Origin: an uncultured Pelagibacteraceae bacterium
GTDB lineage: Bacteria > Pseudomonadota > Alphaproteobacteria > Pelagibacterales > Pelagibacteraceae
Length of the DNA: 16,098 nucleotides
Direction: 5' to 3'
Assembly: GCA_902557585.1 (NCBI GenBank)
Contig: CACEBA010000014.1
Span: forward strand, 1-16,098
Part shown: positions 8,943 through 15,994 of the stretch, piece by piece
How the letters are laid out: each line of letters starts with the position of its first letter
How positions within the stretch are numbered: the stretch's first letter is position 1
Made by a program: the position numbers and the translations under genes
Notes under the pieces: model-generated
What the model was told of the DNA's origin: nothing
Databases searched by the model: none
Seen by the model: only the letters and a program-made list of their open reading frames with translations

Positions 8943-8955
8943 AAAATGGCAAAAT

Positions 8956-8991
8956 AAAGACCCTAAAACACTGAATTGATTTAGGGTCTTT
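8956..8991 (-). terminator. Hairpin after pal: terminator or 3'-end stabiliser
   Basis: A perfect 12-bp inverted repeat has the arm AAAGACCCTAAA at 8956-8967 and its complement at 8980-8991, with a 12-base loop. On the - strand it begins 18 bases after the pal stop and is followed by A, then TTTT, then GCC, so the U tract is short. It could be an incomplete terminator that lowers cpoB expression, or a 3' structure protecting tol-pal mRNA. On the + strand no T tract follows. It is the strongest stem I noticed in any intergenic gap of the window. Confidence 0.7.
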
Positions 8992-9009
8992 GAAATATAA
9001 TAAAAGTTA

Positions 9010-9501
9010 TTAATTTGCTTTAACAGTAACTGATCTTCTGTTTTTTGACCAAGCTAATGGGTTTGAACCTGAGTCAACAGGTCTTTCTTTTCCATAACTT
9101 AAAACTGAAATTCTGTCTGAAGAAATTCCATAAGTCATAAGATAATCTTTTGCTGCATTTGCTCTTCTTTCACCAAGTGCTAAATTGTACTCTCTTGTGC
9201 CTCTTTCATCAGCATGACCTTCTAGTACTACATTTATGCCTGAATTTTTTCTTAACCATGCGGCCTGTGCTCTTAAAGTTTCTCTAGAAGCAGTTGTCAA
9301 AATTGACTCATTTGTCGCAAAGAATACTCTATCGGGAACTCCTTCAGCTAAATACTTTACTGTGTCTGTTCCTGTGTAAACATCACCTTGCATTTGACCT
9401 TTAATATCTGTTGCAACTTCTTTTTTTGTTGCGCAAGCAGATAATACTAGGCAAGCTGTTAATACTAAAAGTGTGTTTTTAAAAATTTTGCTTAATGTCA
9501 T
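9010..9501 (-). CDS. pal: Peptidoglycan-associated lipoprotein Pal
   Basis: Pal is an outer-membrane lipoprotein that binds peptidoglycan and is the outer anchor of the Tol-Pal complex. I chose the ATG at 9501 (163 residues) because AAGGAG lies 7 bases upstream (9509-9514); the frame could extend to a TTG at 9528 but that would only lengthen the signal peptide. The lipoprotein signal MTLSKIFKNTLLVLTACLVL ends in the lipobox LSAC, with Cys23 lipidated. The residue after Cys is Ala, not Asp, which is consistent with outer-membrane sorting. The OmpA-like C-terminal domain follows: FATNESILTTASRETL, then the peptidoglycan-binding VVLEGHADERGTREYNLALGERRA, and ISVLSYGKERP. It sits between tolB and cpoB, the standard order, with an unusually roomy 107-base leader upstream. 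Confidence 0.97.
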   Translation of the reverse strand: MTLSKIFKNTLLVLTACLVLSACATKKEVATDIKGQMQGDVYTGTDTVKYLAEGVPDRVFFATNESILTTASRETLRAQAAWLRKNSGINVVLEGHADERGTREYNLALGERRANAAKDYLMTYGISSDRISVLSYGKERPVDSGSNPLAWSKNRRSVTVKAN

Positions 9502-9508
9502 TAATTCG

Positions 9509-9514
9509 CTCCTT
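9509..9514 (-). promoter_or_regulatory. Strong Shine-Dalgarno site of pal
   Basis: The - strand reads AAGGAG, seven bases before ATG 9501. Most other starts in the window that I checked lack a recognisable ribosome-binding site, so this strong one both fixes the pal start (rejecting TTG 9528) and suggests high translation, as expected for an abundant lipoprotein. Confidence 0.8.
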
Positions 9515-9608
9515 GCTGCTAATTTCAATTCTTTACTTTTTCACAACTAATTAGAGGTTTCAAGTCTAAAAATCAAGAAATTTCAATTATTAATGGGATA
9601 ATTTTATA

Positions 9609-10949
9609 TTAATTACTTAATAAAGATGACCATGATGGGTCAGATGCATCGGTTGGTGTCTTTATTTGACGTTCATTATAACCAGTCAAATCAATTGACC
9701 ATAGCTTTGCTGAGAAACCTTCGCCTTTAGCGTTAGTTTTGGTCTCCCTGTAAAAGATTAATACCCTTCCATTTGGTGACCATGATGGTGCCTCTTGATA
9801 ATAATTTTCTGTTAACAGTCTTTCTCCGCTTCCATCAGTTCTCATAACTCCAATGTAAAATTTACCCTTATGTAATTTGGTAAATGCAATTAAATCACCT
9901 CTAGGAGACCAAACAGGTGTTCCATAAAGCCCATTCCCAAAAGAAATTCTTTTTACTCCACTCCCATCATTTTTCATAATATAAATTTGCTGAAACCCAC
10001 TTCTGTCAGAATTAAATGTTATAAATTTACCATTAGGTGAATACGAAGGAGAAGTGTCTATAGAAGGATGGTTTGTAATTCTTTCTACCAGTCTATTTTC
10101 TAAATCCATTGTATAAATATCTGACTTCCCATCTTTTGCTAAACTCATAATAATTTTTTTACCATCAGGTGAAAACCTCGGTGCGAATGTCATACCTGGA
10201 AAATCTCCTACAACCTCTTGTGTTCCAGTTTCAATGTCCAGTAAATAAACCCTTGGCAAATTTTTAAAGTAAGACAAGTACGTAACCATTTGGCTAGTTG
10301 GGTTAAATCGAGGGGTGAGAACTAATTCATTACCGAGTGTTAAAAATTTATTATTAAAACCATCCTGATCCATTATTGCTAATTTTTTAATTCTTTGTGT
10401 TTTTGGTCCTTCTTCAGCTACATAAATTATTCTGGTATCGAAATAGCCTTTTTCACCTGTTAATCTTTCATAAACTTTATCTGAAATTATATGTCCTACC
10501 CTTCGCCAATTACTGGGTACAGTTGTAAATGCCAATGCCATCATTTCTTTTGCTGCAAGAACATCCCATAATCTAAACTCAACTCTTAATTTATCATCAA
10601 TAAAATTTACTTTTCCAGTTATAAGTGCTTGTGCTTTAATTAAGTTCCAATCTTCAAATCTTGGTTTTAAATTAGCAATATCTGGGGCTTGTAAAAAAGC
10701 TTCTTTACTTAAAGGATTGAACAGCCCCGATATTCTCAAATTATTTTCTACTATGCTTGAAATTTCTTCTCCAATATTTTCTTGCTTTAAAGCTTTCTCA
10801 AAACTTTTTCTTGATTTTTCATCAATAGACAAAGGCGAAACTGCTACTGGGAGAGGATTCAGATTACCTCGGGTAATGTCAACTTCAATTAAAGCATATG
10901 CGTTAATTGGAATTAAAATTAAAAATAATGTAATAATTTTTTTTATCAT
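9609..10949 (-). CDS. tolB: Tol-Pal system periplasmic protein TolB
   Basis: TolB is a periplasmic beta-propeller protein that links Pal to the TolA/TolQR motor. It has 446 residues. The signal peptide [19 protein letters not shown] is probably cut after Ala19; the mature N-terminus [10 protein letters not shown] is like the TolB segment that binds TolA or tucks into the propeller. An N-terminal domain at about 30-170 ([22 protein letters not shown]) is followed by a six-bladed propeller built from repeats of the form FSPDGKKI...[35 protein letters not shown] and [13 protein letters not shown]. The ATG start at 10949 lies 14 bases after the tolA TAG stop, so tolA and tolB are very likely co-transcribed. 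Confidence 0.97.
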   Translation of the reverse strand: MIKKIITLFLILIPINAYALIEVDITRGNLNPLPVAVSPLSIDEKSRKSFEKALKQENIGEEISSIVENNLRISGLFNPLSKEAFLQAPDIANLKPRFEDWNLIKAQALITGKVNFIDDKLRVEFRLWDVLAAKEMMALAFTTVPSNWRRVGHIISDKVYERLTGEKGYFDTRIIYVAEEGPKTQRIKKLAIMDQDGFNNKFLTLGNELVLTPRFNPTSQMVTYLSYFKNLPRVYLLDIETGTQEVVGDFPGMTFAPRFSPDGKKIIMSLAKDGKSDIYTMDLENRLVERITNHPSIDTSPSYSPNGKFITFNSDRSGFQQIYIMKNDGSGVKRISFGNGLYGTPVWSPRGDLIAFTKLHKGKFYIGVMRTDGSGERLLTENYYQEAPSWSPNGRVLIFYRETKTNAKGEGFSAKLWSIDLTGYNERQIKTPTDASDPSWSSLLSN

Positions 10950-10963
10950 ATTAAAAATATATA

Positions 10964-11824
10964 CTAACCTTCTAACATCTCTCTTGCATCAAAATTTAAC
11001 TGTAATTCTTTCCATCTTTCGTAACCTGTTGTTGGAACTCTTAAAGGTTGACATAATTTTACGGCTCTTAGAGCACTTTCAGCTAATACTTTATAGAACC
11101 CTTGTCCTGGTTTATTCATTCTTGCATGATCTAAAATTTCAGTTTTTGTTACTGATCCATCTGGCTTTAATTCTAATTTAATTCTTACTAATAAGTTTTC
11201 ATTATAAGGTAAGCCTAATGGAATACTCCAACATCCAAAAATTTGCGCTTTCAGAGCATCCTCTTCACTTAATGTAAGTCCAGTGTTTTCAATATTTTTC
11301 ACTTGATCTTGTGTAATATCGTTATTTTTTTTAATTACCTCTGCACTTTCTTCCTTAGATTTGTCAATTAAAGCAGCTATATTATTTGGATCAAATAAAT
11401 CTTTTTTTTCAAACTCTGAAACCTGTTTTACTTCTTTATCAACTTTTTCTGGGTTTTGTTTGTTTTCTTCTTTTGTTTTAATTTTTTTAACAGTTTTATC
11501 TGGTAGAGGGATTGCCTCTGGAGTTTGATTTTCAACTTTCTTATTATTTTGGTCTGGGGAAACTACAGTTTTAGTTTTTGTTTTTTTAACTTTTTTTGGT
11601 GGAGCCTGCTCAGATACAAGTTTTTCTTTTTCCTTAACTTTCTCAATTATTTTTTTCGCTTTTGGTGCAAAAGGAACATTTGTTTTTTCAGCTATTTGTA
11701 TTAATTCAACAGATACAATGGGTGGGATATCTAAAGGTTTTTTTGATAAAAAAGGTAGGCTCACTGCGGTAACAATAATTAACACTGCATGAAAAACAGA
11801 AGAGATAAGTATACTTCTATTCAC
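10964..11824 (-). CDS. tolA: TolA-type envelope protein with C-terminal TolA/TonB domain
   Basis: TolA is the inner-membrane arm that reaches across the periplasm and passes TolQR energy to TolB/Pal. This version has 286 residues, against about 420 in E. coli. An N-terminal anchor lies at about 5-25 ([22 protein letters not shown]), followed by a proline/lysine/glutamate-rich linker at about 45-150, then a C-terminal domain from about 190. The latter contains [29 protein letters not shown] and [16 protein letters not shown], the TolA C-terminal pattern with two conserved cysteines. The start is GTG at 11824, supported by AGAGG eight bases upstream inside the end of tolR; no ATG is available before the membrane segment. 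It is separated from the tolR stop by five bases. The linker is coded by A-rich DNA. Confidence 0.92.
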   Translation of the reverse strand: MNRSILISSVFHAVLIIVTAVSLPFLSKKPLDIPPIVSVELIQIAEKTNVPFAPKAKKIIEKVKEKEKLVSEQAPPKKVKKTKTKTVVSPDQNNKKVENQTPEAIPLPDKTVKKIKTKEENKQNPEKVDKEVKQVSEFEKKDLFDPNNIAALIDKSKEESAEVIKKNNDITQDQVKNIENTGLTLSEEDALKAQIFGCWSIPLGLPYNENLLVRIKLELKPDGSVTKTEILDHARMNKPGQGFYKVLAESALRAVKLCQPLRVPTTGYERWKELQLNFDAREMLEG

Positions 11825-11829
11825 TTTAT

Positions 11830-12246
11830 TTACCTCTGCTTATACGGTTCTGAAATTAAAGCTACCTTTGTAAAACCTGATCCAGAAAGAAGTCCCATTA
11901 TTTCAAGCACTCTTCCATAATTAATAGTTTTGTCACCTCTTACATAAATTCTTGTATCTGTTCTATTTTTTGAAACTGCCAAAACTTTTGCAATAATATT
12001 ATTATATTCAACTTTTGACTCTTGAATAAATATCTCGCCTTTTGCATTTATGGATAATGTCAAAGGTTCTGTTTCTTCAGGAAGAGAGTCAGCAGAACTC
12101 TCCGGTAAATCAACTTGAACACCCACAGTTAATAAAGGCGCTGTTACCATAAAAATAATCAGTAAAACTAACATCACATCAACAAATGGAGTAACATTGA
12201 TTTCACTCATAGGTTCTTTTGAAGAACGATTTAATTTAAAAGCCAT
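11830..12246 (-). CDS. tolR: Tol-Pal system protein TolR (ExbD/TolR family)
   Basis: TolR is the small stator partner of TolQ in the proton-driven motor. It has 138 residues. The cytoplasmic tail contains SEINVTPFVDVMLVLLIIFMV; the Asp at residue 23 inside the single membrane helix (about 21-40) is the conserved protonatable residue of the ExbD/TolR/MotB group. The periplasmic domain follows, with LPETEPLTLSINAKGEIF-like strands and the typical VYVRGDKTINYGRVLEIM region (here IYVRGDKTI), and ends near the variable PYKQR. The ATG at 12246 directly abuts the tolQ stop at 12247-12249, and tolA follows after five bases, so tolQRA must be translated from one message. TolR rather than ExbD is called because of the tol context. 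Confidence 0.97.
   Translation of the reverse strand: MAFKLNRSSKEPMSEINVTPFVDVMLVLLIIFMVTAPLLTVGVQVDLPESSADSLPEETEPLTLSINAKGEIFIQESKVEYNNIIAKVLAVSKNRTDTRIYVRGDKTINYGRVLEIMGLLSGSGFTKVALISEPYKQR
11832..11837 (-). promoter_or_regulatory. Shine-Dalgarno site supporting the GTG start of tolA
   Basis: The - strand reads AGAGGT within the last codons of tolR, with seven to eight bases between the AGAGG core and GTG 11824-11822. It decides the start of tolA, which has no in-frame ATG ahead of its membrane anchor, and implies translational coupling with tolR. Confidence 0.6.
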
Positions 12247-12921
12247 TTAAATTATAGTCAAAAACCTTTTTGAAAAATTTTCTAATTTTTCAGAATATTT
12301 TTTTGAATCGTTATTAAATTTATTATAGGCGACAACTGCAGGGATAGCTGCTAATAAACCTAGTGCAGTTGCAAATAGTGCTTCCGCAATTCCTGGTGCT
12401 ACTATAGCAAGACTAGTATTTCTAGAAATTGCAATAGATTGAAAAGAATTCATGATTCCCCAGACAGTTCCAAATAAACCTATAAATGGTGCAGTAGAAC
12501 CAACCGTTGCTAAAAAAGTAAAGCCTTTATCAATTTTTGACATTTGTTTCTCAATCCCACTTTCTAAAAGCGCACTCATCCTCTCACTTAAATTATTCTT
12601 TGTTTTTTTTCTTAGTAATCCCTCCATGGCATTTTGAAAAACTAAAGCCATTGGATCTTCAAGTTTTGATGGCAAACTGTTGTATAAATTTTCTGCAGAT
12701 TTAGAATTCCAAAATTTTTCCTCAAATTCTTCTGAAGATTTATTTATTTTTTTAAATAACCTATATTTATCTATAATAACTGCCCACGAATAAACTGAGC
12801 AAAGTATCAAAATAATCATCACTGATTTTACAATTATGTCAGCTCTAAAAAATAAGCTAAATAATGAAAAATCTGTGTTCGTGCCGAGTTCTACGGCATT
12901 TGCTGCGATGTCTGCTTCCAT
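12247..12921 (-). CDS. tolQ: Tol-Pal system protein TolQ (MotA/TolQ/ExbB proton channel)
   Basis: TolQ forms the inner-membrane proton channel with TolR and energises TolA. It has 224 residues and three membrane segments, at about 31-50 (VKSVMIILILCSVYSWAVII), 135-158 and 168-190. The second carries the family motif TVGSTAPFIGLFGTVWG, with the conserved Thr lining the ion path; the third contains GIAEALFATALGLLAAIPAVVAYN. A cytoplasmic loop between the first and second segments holds EDPMALVFQNAMEGL. The start is ATG at 12921. A 53-base gap separates it from the upstream resolvase gene; it shows only a weak imperfect ACAC/GTGT stem and no clear promoter. The acyl-CoA thioesterase gene ybgC, often found ahead of tolQ, is not here. 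Confidence 0.97.
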   Translation of the reverse strand: MEADIAANAVELGTNTDFSLFSLFFRADIIVKSVMIILILCSVYSWAVIIDKYRLFKKINKSSEEFEEKFWNSKSAENLYNSLPSKLEDPMALVFQNAMEGLLRKKTKNNLSERMSALLESGIEKQMSKIDKGFTFLATVGSTAPFIGLFGTVWGIMNSFQSIAISRNTSLAIVAPGIAEALFATALGLLAAIPAVVAYNKFNNDSKKYSEKLENFSKRFLTII

Positions 12922-12974
12922 AATTATGTTTCACACTTAAATGTGTCATGAATTTGACTTGAATTATGTTGGTA

Positions 12975-13466
12975 CTACCCCTCTTTGTACGTTTCAAAGA
13001 AAAAACTAGCTATTAGAATAGCATCCGCCTTATTAGAGTCCTTTTTTCTTGAAAGATAAGATGAGTAATACGGAAAAATTTCAATTGCCCTCGTTCTGCT
13101 TGCGTCTTTTTCAGAATTAATCAAATTAAAATATTTCTTCCACTTTGCAGGTCGAACAAAATATACAGAAAGCTGCATGGCGCTGCAAATGCCTTTGAGT
13201 ATTCCAAAAGATTGACCAAAATTGAACATACTAGTAACTCCTTGGCCTGGCATTGCTGTTACATGTTCTATAACCACTTTTATATTTTTTTTATCAATTT
13301 TTTTTATTTTCTCTGAAATTTCATTAAAAATTTGAGATCCATTTACTTGCTTCTTATTCTTTTTGCCTTCAATCATAGTAGGCATTTCCAAAACATCTTG
13401 TATTACCCCATCTTCTAAGAAACAAATTGATCCTGATATCCCTGGATCAATTCCTATTATAAGCAT
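12975..13466 (-). CDS. RuvC-fold Holliday junction resolvase, divergent, MOC1-like
   Basis: This is a predicted RNase H-fold endonuclease that cuts four-way DNA junctions. It occupies the position, between yebC and the tol genes, where alphaproteobacteria usually carry ruvC. From the ATG at 13466 (overlapping the yebC stop as TGATG) it has 163 residues. Candidate metal ligands are Asp7 in LIIGIDPGISGS, Glu67 in VVIEHV, and Asp143 plus Asp148 in RKKDSNKADAILIA. The remainder is unlike canonical RuvC: it has MPTMIEGKKNKKQVNGSQIF, then SMFNFGQSFGILKGI, then VRPAKWKKYFNL, and SRTRAIEIFP. These resemble, from memory, the plastid resolvase MOC1 and similar phage/bacterial RuvC-like proteins (WKxxF, a downstream Ser/Arg/Arg stretch, LFP, KKDxxxAeA). 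A phage origin or replacement of ruvC is possible. The nuclease fold is confident; the exact subfamily is inference. Confidence 0.85.
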   Translation of the reverse strand: MLIIGIDPGISGSICFLEDGVIQDVLEMPTMIEGKKNKKQVNGSQIFNEISEKIKKIDKKNIKVVIEHVTAMPGQGVTSMFNFGQSFGILKGICSAMQLSVYFVRPAKWKKYFNLINSEKDASRTRAIEIFPYYSSYLSRKKDSNKADAILIASFFFETYKEG

Positions 13467-14191
13467 CAATTAACCTCTAAATTTACATTTGAAAAAACAT
13501 TTTGAACATCATCATCATCTTCTAAACTATCCAAAAATTCCATTACCTCTTCTTTTTTTTCATCAACAATTTCTATATTATTTAGCGGTATCCATTCTAT
13601 CTCTGTTGAAATAAAATTAGCTATTGTATTTTCTAAATTTTTTTTAACATTATAAATCTCATTAATGGGACAATGAATTTCATGAAAATTGATATTAGAT
13701 ATACATTCATCAGCACCCGCTTCAATTGCTAATTCCAAAATATTCTCATCAGAAATTTCTTTTTTATCAATTTTAATAATTCCCAATTGTTTAAAATTGT
13801 GAGATGCAGATCCCTGTGTTCCTAAACTTCCCCCATTTTTTTGAAAAATTGTTCTTATATTTGAAGCGGTTCTATTTTTGTTATCTGTCAATGTCTCTAC
13901 AATAACTGCAATTTTATCAGGTCCAAATCCCTCATATCTTAAATTTTCAAAATTGGAACCAGTTGCTGCAGAAGATTTGTCAATCGCTCTCTCAATATTT
14001 TCCTTGGGCATATTTGCAGATCTTGCCGCTTGAACAGCTGATCTTAACCTGGGATTCATTGTGGGATCTTTATCACCAAGTTTTGCAGCCACAGTAATTT
14101 CTTTTGATAATTTTGAAAAAATTTTAGAACGCTGTTTATCTGCTTTTCCTTTTTTATGTTTAATTCCAGCCCAATGAGAGTGTCCTGCCAT
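13466..14191 (-). CDS. yebC: YebC/PmpR family protein (DUF28)
   Basis: This is a member of the YebC/TACO1 family; some members act as DNA-binding regulators, and recent work ties others to translation of difficult proline stretches. Which role applies here cannot be read from the sequence. It has 241 residues and is typical in length. The N-terminus MAGHSHWAGIKHKKGKADKQR is the family hallmark. RLRSAVQAARSANMPKENIERAI, the YEGFGPDKIAVIVETLTDNKNRT motif and GSLGTQGSASHNF follow in the usual order; the acidic C-terminus contains LEDDDDVQNVFSNV. The ATG at 14191 lies 9 bases after the upstream phosphodiesterase stop. yebC next to a RuvC-type resolvase is a widespread arrangement. Confidence 0.96.
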   Translation of the reverse strand: MAGHSHWAGIKHKKGKADKQRSKIFSKLSKEITVAAKLGDKDPTMNPRLRSAVQAARSANMPKENIERAIDKSSAATGSNFENLRYEGFGPDKIAVIVETLTDNKNRTASNIRTIFQKNGGSLGTQGSASHNFKQLGIIKIDKKEISDENILELAIEAGADECISNINFHEIHCPINEIYNVKKNLENTIANFISTEIEWIPLNNIEIVDEKKEEVMEFLDSLEDDDDVQNVFSNVNLEVN

Positions 14192-14200
14192 AATTTTTAT

Positions 14201-15001
14201 TTAATTTTTGAATTGATTTCCATAAATATAGCTCTGAATGTTATTAGCTAAACCAGTTTTTATATTACATTCAACTATAACACCACACAAAGTAGCATCA
14301 CCAAGAGCAGGGAAATGTTTGGTAGAGTTTTTTTTTAAAAATCTATTTAATGAGTTTTCTTTATTCATACCAATAACAGAATCATAGTCGCCACACATAC
14401 CAGCATCAGTTTGATATCCTGTTCCACTATTTAAAATTCTTGCATCATTGGTTGGAATATGGGTATGAGTTCCTACTACAAGCGTAGCTTTACCATCAAA
14501 AAAATGGCCAATCGCATTCTTTTCACTTGTAATTTCACCATGAAAATCTACAACAAGTATGTCGTAATCTTCTGTTAATTTATTCTCATTTAAAAATTTT
14601 TTTGAAGCTTGAAAAACATCTTCACACTTTTTCATAAATACATTTCCCATCAAATTCAAAACACCAATTTTTATATTGTCATTTGTTTTATAAATATTAA
14701 ATCCTTTTCCTGGTGCAGGTTCAAAAAGATTTTTAGGACGTAATAATCTTTCTTCTTTCTCAATATACTCCATAATTTCTTTTTGGTCCCAAACATGGTT
14801 TCCTGTTGTAATAACATTTACTCCACAATTAAAAAAATCTTTACATATTTCTTTCGTTAGTCCCACCCCTTGAGAAGCAGCATTTTCACCATTAACAATT
14901 ACAAAATCGATATTTTTTGATTTAATTTCACTTAAAAGATTGTTAGTTAACTTTGAACAACCAGCGATACCTACTACGTCACCCAAAAATAATATTCTCA
15001 T
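14201..15001 (-). CDS. ymdB: YmdB-family metallophosphoesterase (2',3'-cyclic-nucleotide 2'-phosphodiesterase-like)
   Basis: This belongs to the family of Bacillus YmdB (not the E. coli macrodomain gene of that name), a binuclear metal phosphodiesterase active on cyclic nucleotides. It has 266 residues. Metal-ligand motifs are visible in order: ILFLGDVVG (Asp8), VNGENAA (Glu/Asn near 40), TTGNHVWD (Asn/His near 68), DFHGEITSEK (His near 150) and GTHTHIPTNDARIL (two His near 175-177). TDAGMCGDYDSVIGM is the family's C-terminal signature. The physiological substrate in alphaproteobacteria is not known to me. The ATG at 15001 overlaps the stop of the upstream cyclo-ligase as TAATG, suggesting coupled translation. 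Confidence 0.92.
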   Translation of the reverse strand: MRILFLGDVVGIAGCSKLTNNLLSEIKSKNIDFVIVNGENAASQGVGLTKEICKDFFNCGVNVITTGNHVWDQKEIMEYIEKEERLLRPKNLFEPAPGKGFNIYKTNDNIKIGVLNLMGNVFMKKCEDVFQASKKFLNENKLTEDYDILVVDFHGEITSEKNAIGHFFDGKATLVVGTHTHIPTNDARILNSGTGYQTDAGMCGDYDSVIGMNKENSLNRFLKKNSTKHFPALGDATLCGVIVECNIKTGLANNIQSYIYGNQFKN

Positions 15002-15543
15002 TAAATAATCTCTTTCTCAGTTATAATTATATCTAATTTCTTATCATGTTTGTTAACTGGTATGTTTTTTAATTTTTGAAAAGAAAAAGCAAGGCCAACT
15101 TTTACTACTTTTTTGATCTTTGATATCTTTTGAATGTAACGGTCATAAAAACCACCTCCATAACCTAATCTATTAAGTTTTTTATCAAATGCTACTAGAG
15201 GAACAAATAAGATATCAGGGTAAACTCTATTGGTAGTCTCTGGTTCTGGAATACCATATTTATTTATTAACAAAAGATCATTTTTATACCATTTATAAAA
15301 TTCCATTTGACTTCTTTTTTTAATTTTTGGGAGTGAAATTGTAGAACCTCTTTTAAAAAAATAATTTAAAATTTCTAAATCGTTAATCTCATAGTTTGAT
15401 GGATAATATCCACCTATAATTTTCAAATTATAATTTTTTTTTTTAAGATATGAATAAATATTGCTTGGATTTAAATTAATTAATTTTTTTGACTTACTCT
15501 TTCTTAATTTTAATAATTTATCTCTTAACTTTGATTTAATCAC
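15001..15543 (-). CDS. ygfA: 5-formyltetrahydrofolate cyclo-ligase
   Basis: The enzyme converts 5-formyl-THF to 5,10-methenyl-THF with ATP, returning a storage or inhibitory folate to the active pool. It has 180 residues, the family norm. The diagnostic motif is NRLGYGGGFYDRY at about 124-136 (consensus GxGxGYYDR), preceded by DILFVPLVAFD; the N-terminal basic segment RDKLLKLRKSKSKK and the YYPSNYEIND stretch (equivalent to the substrate loop) also fit. The start is GTG at 15543, four bases after the zapA stop; there is no in-frame ATG nearby. In many proteobacteria this gene is separated from zapA by the 6S RNA gene; that is not possible here, as the gap is only four bases. Confidence 0.92.
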   Translation of the reverse strand: MIKSKLRDKLLKLRKSKSKKLINLNPSNIYSYLKKKNYNLKIIGGYYPSNYEINDLEILNYFFKRGSTISLPKIKKRSQMEFYKWYKNDLLLINKYGIPEPETTNRVYPDILFVPLVAFDKKLNRLGYGGGFYDRYIQKISKIKKVVKVGLAFSFQKLKNIPVNKHDKKLDIIITEKEII

Positions 15544-15547
15544 AAAT

Positions 15548-15994
15548 TTATTGGGATAGATTATCTATTTTTGCCTTTTTGACAAAATTTGATATTTGGT
15601 CGGCTGCTTCATCAATTAGCTTCTCATATTTTTTTTGATTATTTTCAATCTCAATTTTAAAATCTTCATGATTTAAATTAAGTTTTTTTATCTCATCCTC
15701 TTTTTTATCTCGATATTCATAAATTAAAGATTTAAGTTCTTTAAATTTATTTGACAAATCTTTGAATTCATTTTTTCTTTGTTCGACCTTCTTTTTAGTC
15801 TCATAATACTCATCCATTATTTTCACTGCTGTAATTAATAGAAGTTTATTTTCACCTAGATTGCCTAAATCATTTTTTAAATTGTTAAACTTTTGACTAA
15901 TTTGGATTAGCAATTCCTCTAAATGTTCTTCTTGTCCATCCTCACAGGACAATATGAATTCTTTATTATTAAATTTAATAGTTACATTTCCCAT
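15548..15994 (-). CDS. zapA: Cell division protein ZapA
   Basis: ZapA bundles FtsZ protofilaments at the Z ring. The N-terminal domain MGNVTIKFNNKEFILSCEDGQEEHL is the usual ZapA beta-strand/helix start, followed by LLLITAVKIMDEYYETKKK, the conserved region leading into the dimerising coiled coil. The protein has 148 residues against about 109 in E. coli, the excess being a longer charged coiled coil at about 65-135. The adjacent cyclo-ligase gene strengthens the call, since zapA and this gene are neighbours in many proteobacteria. The ATG at 15994 lies inside the end of the upstream partial gene (13-base overlap). Confidence 0.88.
   Translation of the reverse strand: MGNVTIKFNNKEFILSCEDGQEEHLEELLIQISQKFNNLKNDLGNLGENKLLLITAVKIMDEYYETKKKVEQRKNEFKDLSNKFKELKSLIYEYRDKKEDEIKKLNLNHEDFKIEIENNQKKYEKLIDEAADQISNFVKKAKIDNLSQ

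Noticed and set aside
9502..9528. TTG at 9528 as the start of pal
   Set aside because: The ATG at 9501 has an AAGGAG at ideal spacing and yields a normal lipoprotein signal peptide.
9529..9608. Possible pal promoter (TTGATT, 17 bases, TAATTA)
   Set aside because: The -10 matches consensus poorly and such patterns are frequent in DNA this AT-rich.
10717..11181. Open frame on the + strand spanning the tolA-tolB junction
   Set aside because: It is antisense to two well-supported genes and shows no domain or ribosome-binding site.
12922..12974. Imperfect ACAC/GTGT inverted repeat and a CATAAT hexamer before tolQ
   Set aside because: The stem is four base pairs with mismatches inside, and CATAAT is too close to the tolQ ATG and has no -35, so neither is convincing.
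13467..13469. TTG one codon before the resolvase ATG
   Set aside because: The ATG at 13466 overlaps the yebC stop as TGATG, a standard coupling junction, and places the catalytic Asp at residue 7 as in E. coli RuvC.
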